DNA of 64,000 nucleotides from the NCBI GenBank assembly GCA_027257055.1, contig JAPVLO010000044.1:3100001-3164000 (forward strand). The letters are read 5' to 3'. The translations under genes and the position numbers were made by a program. Positions within the stretch are counted from its first letter, which is position 1. Each line of letters begins with the position of its first letter. A model generated the notes under the pieces. The model did no database searches and had not been told where the DNA came from. It saw only the letters and a list, made by a program, of their open reading frames with translations. This document shows, in pieces, positions 12,555 to 26,214 of this stretch. Source of the stretch: Cephalopachus bancanus. Lineage: Eukaryota; Chordata; Mammalia; Primates; Tarsiidae.

Positions 12555-13845
12555 GCAAACCATCTTATTAACAATTTAAAGACATTGATTATGTGTTGAA
12601 ATGATAATATTTTGATATATTTGTTTAAAAAATGTATTATTAACATTCATTTTATCAATTTATTTTTACTTTGTATATTTCCTGTGTGGCCTAGATGATA
12701 TTTCTAGCGGACAACACGGTGTAGACGGGCTGGGCCAGGAGTACAAGCTGGGGACAGACAGTAGGAGATGGTGGCAACTGAGCCAGGGGTGGCAACTGAG
12801 CCAATGGATGGGTACTGCCTCACAGGCGTGTGGGCTGAGTCCTTGGGCCAGGCTCCGCCTGTCCCATGGGCTTGGAGGTCTTTGGAAAGGGAGATGGGAG
12901 CAGAGGTCAGGACCCTCTGATGGAGCCAGGGTGTCTGTGCCCAGGAAGGTCAGAGGGAAGCCCAGGTCTCAAGTGATAGGTGGCCGAGTAGGTCCAGGGC
13001 CTTCCCTTCTCATCTGTAAAGTAGAGGCCATTGGACCCAAGCTCCTAGAGCTGTGAGAGTTAAATGAGCGGGGGATGTGTGAGGCCACGGCCATTACCAC
13101 AGGTGCGGGGCCGTGGGCAGGAGCGTCAGGGCTGGGTGCGCCTGTCCCTCCTCTGTCCTCCTCCCACAAGACTACAGTGCATATTTTTTTATTGTAAGTG
13201 CTCAGGCCAAGGTGGTAGGCGGATGCCTGGTGGCTGTGGAGGAAGCAGCGTGGAAGCGGGTCCCTATACCCCGGTCGGAGACAGAGGGGACATGAGCTGG
13301 TAGATGGAGGGACATCTGGAGACAGGGGTCTGGGAGCCCTGTGGTCTAACAGAGGAGGATGCTTGACTGCGTGAGCATGGAGCAGGGCCGTCCAGGAGGT
13401 GAGCTCTGCCCTGCTGGTCTCTGCTGGCAGGAGGGACGGGCAGTCTCTGGGTTCTCACCGCCGACCCCCTTCCCACCCAGCCTAGTGCTGAGTCTTGCAC
13501 ACGGTGGTCCTGAGTCAACGTCAGTGACATTGTGTGAGCAAGACAGTGGAGGGATACAGCAGGGCAGTGTGTGTGTGTGTGTGTGTGCGCACGCGCGCAC
13601 AGTTCACAGCACGGGGGCTGGGGAACCATGGTCCCCCTCCTGTTCTATCCACAGTCAAGCATACCCCGCCTGCCAGCTCTAGGGCCCAAGCTCCGTGGCT
13701 TCTCACCTGGACCCACGGGAGCCTCCTCAGTGGTTTTCTTCCTTCCACCCCTGCCCCTTCCATCCCTTCACACAGCAGCCAGTGGGAGTTTTCTGACACA
13801 TAAATCAGATTGTGTCACATCCTTGGTTAAAAGTGACTACAGCCA
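12555..13845. other. Unique intergenic sequence
   Basis: It contains the GT/CG tract at 13,568. Otherwise nothing recognised. Confidence 0.5.
13568..13603 (+). repeat. (GT)n-(CG/CA) alternating purine-pyrimidine tract
   Basis: About nine GT units run directly into GCGCACGCGCGCACA. The whole 36-base stretch alternates purine and pyrimidine, with a CG-rich centre, which is a strong potential Z-DNA sequence. Confidence 0.85.
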
Positions 13846-14187
13846 CGCCAGGCGCGGTGGCTCATGGCTATAATCCCAGCACTTTGGGAGGCAGAGGCAA
13901 GAGGATTGCCTGAGTCCAGGGGTTCGAGACCAGACTGGGCAACTTGGCCAGTAAATCTATAATGAATCAAAAATAAAATAAATTTAAAATAAAAATAAAT
14001 TGATCCACATTAAATCAAAAAAATTAAGCAGGCGTGGTGGCGCACACCTGTGGTTCCAGCTACTTGGAAGGCTGAGGAGGAAGGGTCACCTGAGCAAAGC
14101 AGGTCAAGGCTGTGGTGGTCATGAACGTACCACTATACTCCAGCCTGGGCGACAAAGTAAGACTCCAACTCAAAAAAAAAAAAAAAA
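13846..14187 (+). repeat. Alu with expanded A/T-rich linker
   Basis: About 340 bases long. The linker contains AATAAAATAAATTTAAAATAAAAATAAA-type expansion (13,970-14,025). Flanks AAAAGTGACTACAG and AAAAGTGTCTACAG. Confidence 0.93.
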
Positions 14188-14239
14188 GGAAATAAAAGTG
14201 TCTACAGCTTCCCTTGCAACCAGAACACAGTTCTACGAG

Positions 14240-14480
14240 GCCTTCTGTCACCCGGCTCTGTGCCCCTGGCCAACCTCGTATCTAATCCTCTGCCTTCTTT
14301 GCCTTCTTTGTTCTCCTAGGTATCCTCAAGCCAGTTCCTGCCGCAGGGCCTTTGCACTGGCTGCCCTACCTAGAATGCAGTTTCTCCCACCACTGCCTGG
14401 GTGACGTCTCATCATTCCTGCCTCAGTGGGTGTCTCTTCCTCGGAGAGGACTTCCTTGAGCCCCTCAGTCCAAGACCCCT
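14240..14480 (+). repeat. L2-like fragment
   Basis: GCAGGGCCTTTGCACTGGCTG and AGGACTTCCTTGAGCCCC are L2-type wording. Confidence 0.5.
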
Positions 14481-15399
14481 AAATGACTTCCAGTTCCACC
14501 AGCTGCCTGTTGTATTTCACCACGTACAGCATGTCCGTCTCTGTATTTGGTCATCTGTGTATCGTGCCTCCTCACCAGAGGTAAGCCCCCCGTAGCTGTG
14601 TCTGCCTGCCCACTTCCCACATCCCGCCTGGTGCCTGGGCCGTGGTCGGCGTCCCATACGCCTTTGTCGAGCGAGCAGTGTGCTTGTTTGTGCTGATCTT
14701 GAGCACGCTGCGGTATCTCATTTATCCCTGTAAGGCTCCCCTGGGATGGAGATACTGGAATGGAGACAAGTGAACGGCAGTTGTGAGGACTGAAACCGGG
14801 CATGTCTGACCCCCCAGCACTGTGGTGCTGCTCCCCAGATCTGGTTTGGGCCCTGGCTGGGACCTGGGTCAGGACCCGTCCCTCCCGGAACCCTGGCCTG
14901 CCTTTCTGACCATGGAGGTGCTGGTGGAGTATGTCTGAAGTCGCTGCAGGTCTGTGGATCTCAGGCATGTTCTCAATGGGGACATGAGTGTCCCTCGTCT
15001 AGGATATTCCTACTGGGACTTTTATGTCCTGAGCCACCGTTCTTGCTTTATGATAAGTACACATGCGTAGATTATGCTTTGCTTTACTCCCTTCTTCATT
15101 TAGGCTCGAGCTTATCGATGGACAGTGAAAAGGGGTGCTGTCCTAGTATCCTTGGTGACAGAATTCAGAGGAGGGACTTTTGGGAGTGGAGGCATGAACT
15201 GGGAGTAGCACGAGGAGCTGCTGGGGGCTGGAGAGGTCCTGGCCAAGGAAGTAGTCACACAGGTACGCATGTGTGTAAAAATTTATTGAGCTGTACACCA
15301 AGAATGGGGTCACTGGACTGTTTGCAAGTCATACCAGTTTTTAAAAAATTAATTGAGATCATAGATGTAAAATAAACAACACAAAAAAGTGGGCCTTGG
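14481..15399. other. Unique intergenic sequence
   Basis: Nothing recognised. Confidence 0.5.
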
Positions 15400-15668
15400 G
15401 CTGGGAGCCGTGGCTCATGTCTGTAATTGCAGCATTTTGGGAAACTGAGCCCAGAGGATTGCTTTGACACCAAGAATTCAAGACCAGACTGGGCAACATA
15501 GCAAGACCCGTCTCTACAAAAAATTAGAAAATTAGCTGGGTGTGGTGGCAAGTGTCTGTAGTACCGGCTACCCAGGAGGCTGAGCACAGGTTTAGGCTGT
15601 AGTGAGCTATGACCGCACTCCAGCCTGGGCAACAGAGTGAAATCCCATCTCTAAAAACAAAAAACAAA
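15400..15668 (+). repeat. Older AluJ-like element
   Basis: Right arm with GAGCTATGACCGCACTCC. Target flanks GTGGGCCTTGG and GTGGATCTTGG. Confidence 0.88.
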
Positions 15669-17264
15669 AGGTGGATCTTGGGACAGGAGCTGCTGGGCTG
15701 AGCATTTGCCTACAGTCTGAGGGTCCTGCCTGGCTCCTTGGACTGGTGAGGTTCTCTTTGGTCCCAGAACTCAGCTCCCTGGCACCTACTATGCCCTGCC
15801 CATCTGGCTGAGCTTCTCAGGGGAGCCCCAGCCCCCACCCACCCTCTACTCCTTCCAGCGTTCCTGGACTGTGAGTTCCTGGCTGGTGGGTGGAGCTCCC
15901 AGACTTGTAACTGGGGACACAGCTGCCTGTGGCATTTGTTGAACGGACAAGCGCCCACTGTGCTAGGGATGGGGGAGAGGGCAGTTGCTCTTTCTTTCCC
16001 AGGCTTCCCGCCTTGCTGTTTAAGTGGGAGGAGACGCATGTTCAGGCTCTGCTGTCTGAGAAGGGAGAGGCATGCAAGCTGCACCCAGCGGGCTCCTCTA
16101 CCGCTGGGCTCACTGCTGCTGGTTGTGTAATCCCAGCCTAGAGGTGGGTGTCTGGATTCCATCTACCTTGGAGATGTCCCTGGCAGGCTCAGAGAGCTTC
16201 AGCCCCTTCCAGAAGCCACACAGCGGAAGGAGCAGAGCAGAGCTATACTGCTGAGCCAAGTCTCCACCCTTGCATTTCCTTCTCGGCTTTGCTCAAGTAG
16301 AAAGACAGGAAGAAAGACAGCATCTCTGTCTCCTGACACGTCCCTGCCACCGGACGCTGGTCCCTCACGCATCTGGTCCTTAAATCAGACTTCTTCATCA
16401 TCCAAGATACAGATATGGTCTGACGTTTGGATACCACATTCTCAGAACACACTTTTACATGAAAGCAGGAGAGACGGCAGTCAGACCTAAGAAACACTTC
16501 CTGACAATAGGTGATAAAATACTGTTTGGGGCAGGTTAGATGTGGTTGAGCTGCAGAGCAGGGCCTGGATCTGGTGAGTTCTGAGGTCTCCTGGGTTCAG
16601 AGTCTGATTCTCCATGAGCTCTTGGCTCCTGAGACCCACCTCGGAAAAAAGTGAGGCCAGCCCAGCATTCGGCCTCCTGGGACACACACTTCTGTCCTCC
16701 CTGGAGGAGCCAGAGCCCAGGAGGCCTGAAGTGCACCTGCGGAAGCATGCTGGCAAACTTTTCCAAGCAACTTTCCAGCGGCCTGAGTGTCCCCTGAGAA
16801 TGTGGGCTCCCTTGGGTACCGGGCCCTGGGGAGGGCCTCTGGGTGTCTGGAGGTGGGGGCCTACCACGTGAGCCACCCTCTACCCGGAGTCTCACTTTCC
16901 AGTCCCTTCCCTCAGGGACCTGTCCCCTCTCTGCTGGGGCTTGGGTTGCCAAGCAGAGGCATCCGCAGGCCCAGAGGGCTAGGAGAGGCTGGAGAAGGCC
17001 CCGAGGGTCCAGTGTTCCCTGGGCCTGGTTGCCAGGATCCCATGCCCTGGAGGCTGGACCTGCTTCCCAGAGGCTCTGGAGGGTGAGTTCCCCAGGGGCC
17101 AAGGCCAGCCTTGGTGGAGGATGAGCCATCCCAGGATCTGCCAGAAGCAGCTTCAGGTGCCTCCTACACAAGCTGGTTCTCAGGATTTCCCAGTGGAGGA
17201 GGACGGTCCTCCCTGGGGACGCTGATCTCTGCTCCATCCATCTCCTTCTGGGCCGCACCAAACG
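15669..17264. other. Unique intergenic sequence
   Basis: It is moderately GC-rich, with long chance frames on both strands at 16.5-17.3 kb but no splice or family evidence. Confidence 0.5.
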
Positions 17265-17800
17265 ATGTCCATTCATTCAGCACGTGTTTCCTGAGCACCA
17301 ATCATGTGCTAGATGCCGGGGTTGCCAGTGCCCAACAAGACAGTGGAGAGCTTGACCTCGGTGAGCAGATACATCATAAGCCAAGCATCGTCGAGTAGTG
17401 GGGGAGTATCAAGCCTGGTAACCAGAAGCCCTCTGGGCAGTGTGATGATTCCTTGGAGGCCTGATAGTTGGACTGCAGGTCCACGCAGCGGCAAAAGCCC
17501 AGGGCAGGAAGTGGCGGGCAGTGCTCCAGGGGCAGGAAGAGGGCCCATGTTGTGCATGGCGGTTAGGGTGTCCGAAGGCAGGGTCAACCGGGTCCCATCA
17601 TGCTGAACTGGGCTGGCTGTGGATGCAAGGTGAATCCTAGTCTAATTTTCAGAGAAGCTGCTGTAAAGTTTCAGCAGGAGACTGATGTGATCAGCTACGC
17701 ATCTGGAGAACATTGTTCAGAGGGCTGAGGGAACAGGCTGGAGGGGCCGGGAGAGTGGGGAGACAGGTTAGCGGGGCCCCTGGGAGCCCTCAGGTCCTTC
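17265..17800 (+). repeat. Ancient interspersed repeat of the same kind as at 9 kb
   Basis: TCATTCAGCACGTGTTTCC, GAGCACCAATCATGTGCTAG and GTTTCAGCAGGAGACTGATGTG occur in the order expected for that family. Confidence 0.5.
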
Positions 17801-17959
17801 AGGTGTGCGGGTCAAGGCCTCAGTTTCCACTTCAGTCTTCAGAAGCATGACCTGCGGGGGCATTTGCTACGGTGGCTTAGCCTGCATTCAAAGCCATCAT
17901 GTGTGACGGCTATGTGGTTGGAAGAGGGTTTAACGTGATTACTTAAAAGTACACAAACG

Positions 17960-18130
17960 GGCCAGGCGGGGGCTTGTGCCTGTAATTTCAGCACTTTGGG
18001 AGGCTGAGGCAGGAGAATCACTTCAGGACTCAGGGTAGCACAAGATGAAGAGTGGTCACTGAGGTCGGGCTGCCATGAACAATGATTGTGCCACTGCACT
18101 CCAGCCTGGGCGACAGAGTAATGCCTTATC
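17960..18130 (+). repeat. Old, rearranged Alu
   Basis: About 170 bases. The left-arm start is joined to a right-arm end (GATTGTGCCACTGCACTCC) with the middle missing. Confidence 0.8.
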
Positions 18131-18357
18131 TTTTTTTTGTAAAGTCTCACTCTGTCACCCAGGCTGGAGTGCAGTAGCATGCTCACGGTCACTGCAGCCT
18201 TGACCTGCTGGGCTCAGGTGATCCTTCCGCCTCAGCCTTTTAAGTAGCTGGAACCAAGGTGCGTGCCACCACACCTGGCTAATTGTTTTTGACTTATTGT
18301 AGAGACGAAGGTCTTGCCAAGTTGCCCAGACTGGTCTTGAACCTCTGGACTCAGGAA
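18131..18357 (-). repeat. Strepsirrhine-type Alu, 5' end missing
   Basis: It abuts the preceding plus-strand Alu tail to tail and is truncated at GGACTCAGG, before the (TA)n repeat. Confidence 0.88.
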
Positions 18358-18361
18358 AAGC

Positions 18362-18379
18362 CATATATATATATATATG
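18362..18379 (+). repeat. (TA)n microsatellite
   Basis: ATATATATATATATAT directly follows the truncated end of a minus-strand Alu. Confidence 0.85.
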
Positions 18380-18802
18380 AAGGTTCTGCTTTCTGAAATG
18401 TGAAGGGGGCATGGGAGGCCGATTTCCCCACTGCCCTTCAGCAGGGAGGGAAGCACCAGCTGGAGCCAGCACAGCAGCTGGTGGAGGCTTGCTGCCGTCA
18501 TGATCCTGCCTATGGATGACCCTCTCTGCAGCATGCAACCGGGAAGCAGCTCCTCCCCGGCTCTGCACTTCCACCAGGATGGTCCTGTCTGATCATCCAT
18601 GGGCAAGAGATACCTGGTTGTGAGTTCTAAAGAAAACATCTGAATTCAGGTCCAGTAAAAGGCAGAGAAACAGTAGGAGTGTAAAAGTTTGGGAGGGCTG
18701 CATTCGTTGACTTGATGGACACTTCCTTAGGGCCTCACAGTGCCAGGTCCTGGGCTCACCAGTAGGGATGTGGGGGTGGTTGGACACAATCAACTTGGTT
18801 CT

Positions 18803-18967
18803 TTTTTTTTGAGTTGGAGTGTCACTCTGTCACCAAGGCTGGAGTGCGTTGGCACACTCACGGCCACCCTGGTGTCAACCTGCTGGGCTCAGGCGGTCCT
18901 TCTGCCTCAGCCTTCCAATTAGCTGGAATTACAGACTGGATTACAGGCTGAGCCACTGAGCCTGGCC
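18803..18967 (-). repeat. Alu with internal deletion
   Basis: About 165 bases. Right-arm sequence jumps to GATTACAGGCTGAGCCACTGAGCC. Flanks CTTGGTTCTT on both sides show it was a single insertion. Confidence 0.9.
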
Positions 18968-19689
18968 GGCTTGGTTCTTACCTGCGGAGCTTGTGCCCAT
19001 GAGGAGTCATCAAGGCAGTGATGACACATGTGACAGGGCCGCAGAAGGGCAGGGCAGGGTGGGAGGGCATGGACCCTTCAAGGAGGCGCCATGTGGGAGC
19101 CCCCACCCCAGTGTCTCCCATGACACCACATGGCCAGTTTATTTGGGTGAGGATCGGGCAATGTGTTGGCTTGCGTTCGGGGACCAAGTGGAAGGAAAAA
19201 CCATGAGTGTGGTCTTCAGTGCAGGGCGGGGTCGCACGGAAGTGGCCATTTCCTCTCTTTCCTACCTCATATCATGGGAGGTCTCGTCCCTGAAATTAGT
19301 TGGGATGGAATTCTGTTATTGCACTGACAGTGGATGCCCTCGAAGTCCCCTCCACACTCACTGTTGCAGGTGTGCCCATCTGGTGACCCTGCTGCCAGCC
19401 CCTGACTTTCCTGTGGCCATGGACCACTTTGTGGGTCTGTGAAGCAGGCAGGCTGGAAGAGGTGGGGAGCCAGTCCTCCTGGGAGCAGCTCCTAGCCACC
19501 ACAGGGTCCCCAGTGGGGCACCTCTGGCACCCTCCTATCTCCCCAGCTCCTCGCAGCACTGAACAGGCACCAGTGAGGGCATGTCCACCCTCACTCCCCC
19601 TGAATATTGCCTTCATGGGTCCACTTCCAGGGTCTTTCTGACACCTTGCCTCCAGTCAGTCACATCTCCTCCAAACTCACCCCACAGTT
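18968..19689. other. Unique intergenic sequence
   Basis: Nothing recognised. Confidence 0.5.
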
Positions 19690-20470
<781 letters not shown>

Positions 20471-20825
20471 TATGCCCTAAGCAATAATATTCATGAAAAT
20501 AAGAGTTGGATAGTATATTTTTACTCTAACAAAGTAAAAAAATAATAATCATATAAGTGTGTCTGTGGCCACCTGGAGTGACTCTGCCTGCCAGCAGGGG
20601 TCCACATGCCACTCTGGGCAGCACTGAGTTCACACACCATCTGCATGGACAGAATAAAGCCAAGCCACATCCATAGCGAGTCTCCAGACCTGATGAGTGT
20701 GTGGTGCTTTATAATTTCCCAGCGTGGTGGCTCAATCCTGTAATCCCAGTACTTTTGGTGGCTGAGGCGGGAGAATCACTTGAGCCTAGGAGTTTGAGAC
20801 CAGCCTGGGCAACATGCCAAGACCT

Positions 20826-21110
20826 AATTTTTTGTTGTTGTTTTTTTTGTTTTTTTTTTGAGTTGGAGTCTCACTCTGTCGCCCAGACTGGAGTGCACTG
20901 GCCGCTCCCGGCCACCGCAGCCTCGACCTGCTGGGCTCCGACGATCCTTCCGCCTCAGCCTTCCATGTAGCCGGAACTACAGGCGCGCGCTACCACGCCA
21001 GGCTGATTTTTTTTTGATTTATTGTAGAGATGAGGTCTCACTGCCCAGGCGGGTCTCGAACCCACGGGCTCAGGCAATCCACTCACCTCAGCCTCCCAAA
21101 GGCGCGGGAA
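20826..21110 (-). repeat. Strepsirrhine-type Alu nested in an older Alu (first)
   Basis: Flanked by AAGACCTAATTTTT on both sides (left 20,819, right 21,112). This shows that it landed in the linker of the outer Alu. Confidence 0.92.
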
Positions 21111-21138
21111 AAGACCTAATTTTTAACAAAAAAAAATA

Positions 21139-21430
21139 TTTTTTTGAGTTGAAGTCTCACTCTGTCGCCCAGGCTGGAGTGCAGTGGCACACTCAGGGCC
21201 ACCCCAGCGACAGCCTGCTGGGCTCCAGCGATCCTTCCGCCTCAGCCTTCCACGTAGCTGGAACTACAGGTGCGTGCTACCACTCCTGGGTAATTATTTA
21301 TTGATTTATTGTAGAGATGAGGTCTTACCAAGTTGTCTGGGCTGGTCTCAAACCCACAGTCTCAGGCAATCCACTCACCTCAGTCTTCCAAAGTGCTGGG
21401 ATTATACGCTGAGCCACTGAGCCCAGCCAA
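21139..21430 (-). repeat. Strepsirrhine-type Alu nested in an older Alu (second)
   Basis: Full length. It is separated from the first nested copy by about 28 bases of the host linker. Confidence 0.92.
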
Positions 21431-22344
21431 AATTTTTTTTTTGTAATTAGCTGGGTGTGGTGGCGAGTGCCCATAGTCCCAGCTACTTGGGAGGCTGAGA
21501 TGGAAGGATCACTTAAGCCCAAGAGTTCAAGGTTACAGTAAGCCATAATCGCATCACTGCCCTCCAACCTGGGTAACAGGGTGAGACCTTGTCTCAATTT
21601 TTAAAAAATGCTCCAAATTACTTGCTGAGTTTAGATCTGGGGGGCTCAGAGCCTCCTCCGGCCGAGAAAAGTCAGAGCCCAGCCCCATCAACACTGCACA
21701 GTCTGAGAGCAAACGTCCCCTCCCACTTGTGCTGGGACTGGGGTCTGTGCCCGGGGCCCTGGGGCCTGGGCTGTATCGTCCATGCCTGTGCCTTGTCCCT
21801 TTCCCTTACTCTGAGCACTTCAGCAAGGTCCAGCCTGACTGTCAGCTGCCCCCGGCCTTCTGATGGATGTTTTGCCATCCGATGGCTGATTGGACGTGCC
21901 GGAGCATGGGGCCTCTGAAACAGCCCTTGAACAACGCCTGACAGAGTTGGTCAACACACACACAGCACCCTCATTCCTAGCGGAACAACTCTACAGTGGT
22001 GCACATTCTACACTGGATCCCAGAATGCCTGGCGCACAGAGCAGGTGCCTCAGTGGCAGCTGGCGTCACAGCACACCTCGCATTGGTGGCCTTCCCTCCC
22101 CTGTCTTCCTCTGTCTGGCACTTCCTGGGGTCAAGCAAACAACATACACCAGGACCCTCATCTCTGCCTGGAATACGTGAGATCTCAGCTCATTATCCAT
22201 GTCCAAGAAGCCCATTTTTTCTCAATTGCTTCAATACTGCAATTTGGGTACGGAGTAGGGGGTGGGGGAGGACCAGGAACTCTAGTTCCAGCGGTCTGTT
22301 TTCCACAGGGGGTAACCCCAACTGGATGGAGCTTCTCAAGAAGT

Positions 22345-22480
22345 GGAAACATTGTAATTAACATATGAAATCCTCACTTCTGATATTATTAAATTTGTTA
22401 CGCTTATACAGTGCAGAGCACATTGAAAAGACAAATTAAAATGTTATGTGTTAATAAGCTGGGATTAAATTGGGCTTTGA
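22345..22480. other. Short AT-rich unique block, conserved-looking
   Basis: GTAATTAACATATG, GATATTATTAAATTTG and GTTAATAAGCTGGGATTAAATTGG lie in otherwise GC-balanced unique sequence. Weak evidence for a regulatory element. Confidence 0.2.
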
Positions 22481-22622
22481 GAACCCAGGGAAGCGGCGTT
22501 AGTCCCACATGGAGGCTGGGTAGGGTTTTCCAGGGACCTTTCCCTCCCCTGAAGTTGCTACCACGGAAATCACTCAAGGCTCCCGGGTCTTGGAAGGAGC
22601 CCCTCAGCCAGCGGGAGGAGAC

Positions 22623-22647
22623 GTGTGTGTGTGTGTGTGTATGTGTT
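22623..22647 (+). repeat. (GT)n microsatellite
   Basis: A short imperfect GT run with one A interruption. Confidence 0.85.
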
Positions 22648-23414
22648 TCTGTCTGGTGTGTGTTTACAGGTGGGCTTCTTTACACTTCAGTCCCCGCCTA
22701 GAATGTGGAGAGAGGAGGAGGAAGGTAAGAAAGCTCTTGAAAGGAGCAGGGAAAAGACCTTCCTCTCAACAGAGCGAACCAGGAAGCTGGGCTGCAGGCA
22801 TCCCCTCCTCCCACAAGCTCTTGGTGACTAGGTCCCAAGCCTGGAGACCTGAGTGCACAGTCTCGGTCTAGGAGGCAGTCATGCTGCTCCTGGCCAGGGA
22901 GGATGTAATGAGGGAACTTCGGCTAGAGGGACCAGGACAGAAGCCAGAAAACACGAGCTGCCCTCTCTCGTGAGGTTAGATGTGGCAACCCTGCATGTCC
23001 AGAGACCTCATCCCATGGCCCGTGGCATATTCTCCTTCTCTTCCCAAGTGAGACCTTCCTCCTGGCTTCCTTCTACCTCTCCCATGGTTCTCCTCAGACT
23101 CCCTCCCCGGTGGTTTTCCACATGACCCCTTCCCCAGCCCGCTACTCCTTCTAGCCCTAAGCCCTTCCTGAGTGACCTTCGCAGCTCCTGAGGCTTCTTT
23201 TCTCAGCTTTTCCTCTGCTGATGATTCCAGATCTCTCCACCATCACAGTCTTTCCCCCAAACCTTTATGCCCAGTGTATACAGACCACCTCCAGCCAGGA
23301 GCCCTGAGCTCAACATCCCCCCACTGGAGACCTCCACTTCCCCACGCCCACTCCTCCACCAGTGTCTCTTCTATCCCAATATCCAAGCTGGAACCCAGGA
23401 GCCATCCCAGATGT

Positions 23415-23936
23415 TGGATTAGTGACCTGCTGCTGTTACACATTACCCTAAAACTGAGTGGCATAACATCAACACAGCATCTCACCCACAGCCTGTGGAT
23501 CAGGAATCCGGGAGTGGCCCAGCTGGGCAGTTCAGATCAGAGTCTCTTGTGAAGTTGCAGTCAGGATGCTGGATGGATGGCAGTCCTCTGAAGGTCTGGT
23601 CGGGGCTGAAGAATTTACTTCCAAGGTAGCTCGCTCACATGGCTGGTGGCAGGAGGTCTCAGCTCCTCACCACGCCGACCTCTCCATGGGGCTGCTTGAG
23701 TGGCCTCATGACACAGCAGCTGGCTTCCCCCAGAGCCAGTAGTCCAAGAGAGAGCAAGCAAGCAGAAAGCCGGGATGCCTTTGTCACCTCGACCTGCACT
23801 GTGATTTCTACCATGTATGCTCACTGGAAGCCACTGAGTCCAGCCCACACTTGGGGGAAGGCAGTGAGTCTCCACCTTTTGGAGGGAGGCATGTCAAAAA
23901 GCTTATGAACATATTCTGAAACCACCACAGATGCTG
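23415..23936. mobile_element. Old LTR-like repeat (MaLR/MLT1 type)
   Basis: GCTGCTGTTACACATTACCC, AGTGGCATAACATCAACA, GGCCTCATGACACAGCAGCTGG and the end CTGAAACCACCACA fit an MLT1-like element. Direction and exact family are uncertain. Confidence 0.55.
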
Positions 23937-24439
23937 CCCTGCCACATCTGTCCCTTCCACTTCTGATCAGTCCCAAATGCTATTGCTTGACACGCTTTTG
24001 TTTTTAAAAAGGTACACAGGTTCTCTGCAAAAGATTTAGAAAACACGGAAAAGTAGAAAGTAGGGCAAAATATGTCTAATCCTTTAACCTCCATAATCCT
24101 TATTTACCGCTTGGGGTGGTTCCATCCAGGCTTTCTTCTGTATCATCTGGTTGCTCGAGTCAGTGGGGAGGTGTTCCTGGGGCCATGGGGGAAGAGGCCA
24201 CCAGGGCTGTGTCCTGACACTGAAGTTGCAGCCACTGCTGGAGGCACGGAGAAGACGGCATGGGTCAGAGAAATAAATAGTGCAGCCTCTTTCCTCCCGC
24301 CCCTGTTCTCCTCCAGTGCCTCCCGTTGGCTGAGCCACAGGAAGTCAGTGGCTGGGGAGCCCAGGGGTTGTGTCTGTTATAGGCAGACCCGGGAATTCAA
24401 GAAAGAAGGGGCAGAGGGTGTGCAGAGGGTGAATGGAGT

Positions 24440-24990
<551 letters not shown>

Positions 24991-25004
24991 AAAACTTTAA
25001 TATA

Positions 25005-25292
25005 GCTGGGCTCAGTGGCTCAGCCTGTAATCCCAGCGCTTTGGGAGGCTGAGGTGAGTGGATTGCCTAAGTTGGCGGGTTCAAGACCTGCCTGGGCAAC
25101 TTGGCGAGACCTCATCTCTACAATAAAAATAAAAAATCAGCCGGGCGTGGTAGCGCACGCCTGTAGTTCCAGCTACTCGGAAGGCTGAAGCGGAAGGATC
25201 GCCGGAGCCCAGCAGGTCGAGGCTGCGGTGGCCAGGAGCGGCCGCTGCACTCCAGTCTGGGTGACAGAGTGAGACTCCAACTCAAAAAAAAA
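25005..25292 (+). repeat. Strepsirrhine-type Alu
   Basis: Young-looking copy: right arm GCGGTGGCCAGGAGCGGCCGCTGCACTCC, short A-tail. Confidence 0.93.
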
Positions 25293-25299
25293 GAATATT

Positions 25300-25366
25300 T
25301 GCAGGCAATCCATTCACCTCAGCCTCCCAAAGCGTGGGATTCCAGGCTGAACCACCGAGCCCGGCA
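25300..25366 (-). repeat. Alu head fragment
   Basis: Only the 5' end of a minus-strand Alu remains (CAGGCAATCCATTCACCTCAGC to GAGCCCGGC), back to back with the preceding copy. Confidence 0.85.
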
Positions 25367-26214
25367 AAGTTAGGATATTTAGCAAGGTGGTAGAGCATTC
25401 CCAGGACTGACCCTGACTTGCCTGAAGTCATTGCCCCTCCCCCACGCCACCACGGCCCTCCCCAGTCCCTGTACCGACTCACCTCCTGTCCTGGCCTCTC
25501 CACCCCATCAACTCTCTACTGGCTTCTGGAGAGGTTGCTGAGACACAGACCTGGTGGCGTCATTTTCCCGCCTAAGCCTCCTCCGTAGCTTCCCACCGTT
25601 CTTCGCCGTTCTTGGCCTGAACTCCAGACTCCTCCGTGTGTGTCACGAGGGCCTTTGGGCTGTGACCCGCCCCCGCCCCCACCGCCCAGGTGCGGCTTCG
25701 CTCCTCACAGGTACCAGGGATGCAGCCTCTCTGGTCTTTGCTGAGGGAGGCGGTGCAGGGCAGGGGCGAGGGCCTGGGCACCGGAGTCGGGCTGCCCGGG
25801 GCCAGTCTCAGCTGTCGTGCTTGCTCACTCTCTGACCTTGCACAGGTTATCCGTTTTCCCAAGGCAGTGGTGGGGCTTTGGCGTCAATATACGAGAGAGT
25901 TTAGAATGGTGTTGGCGCGTGTATAGACGTTCACCATCAATGTAAAATGCCATTGTCATCATTACTTTCTGGACAGGCTGAAGCAGATCAAGGCCACGGC
26001 CTTGCATCAAGCCCCTCCCCTGAATCTAGGTGGGCTCAGGCTGCCTCAGCCACAGGATGCAGTGAAGTGCTGCTTTGTGGCTTCTGACATGGGCTGTAAA
26101 AGGCAGCTTTGTCTTTGCCACAGGACACCCCCACTCTGTAAGAAGGCGCTCCAACCCGCTCCCACTTGTAGCATCTTCGCCGAGGGGTGGCTGATGTACA
26201 ATAAACGACCCGTT
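25367..26214. other. Unique intergenic sequence with a small GC-box cluster
   Basis: GACCCGCCCCCGCCCCCACCG at 25,664-25,685 gives overlapping SP/KLF-type sites in a short GC-rich patch (25,560-25,860). It is too small to call a CpG island. Confidence 0.4.

Larger units (their letters stand above)
20713..21600 (+). repeat. Old Alu split by two minus-strand Alus (outer element)
   Basis: The left arm is 20,713-20,825 and the right arm is 21,445-21,600 (ATTAGCTGGGTGTGGTGGCG onward). Two younger elements lie in its linker. Confidence 0.85.
21601..23414. other. Unique intergenic sequence
   Basis: Apart from the (GT)n and the AT-rich block noted separately, nothing recognised. Confidence 0.5.

Noticed and set aside
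13534..13803. Frames reading runs of Cys-Val or His-Thr
   Set aside because: Translation of the GT/CA repeat.
20585..20600. CCAGCAGGGGTCCAC as a CTCF site
   Set aside because: It lacks the GGCGC half of the core, so too weak to list.
20858..21304. Open frames with repeated '[25 protein letters not shown]'-like wording (here and in many other places)
   Set aside because: These are translations of minus-strand Alus, not genes. The same words recur wherever an Alu lies.
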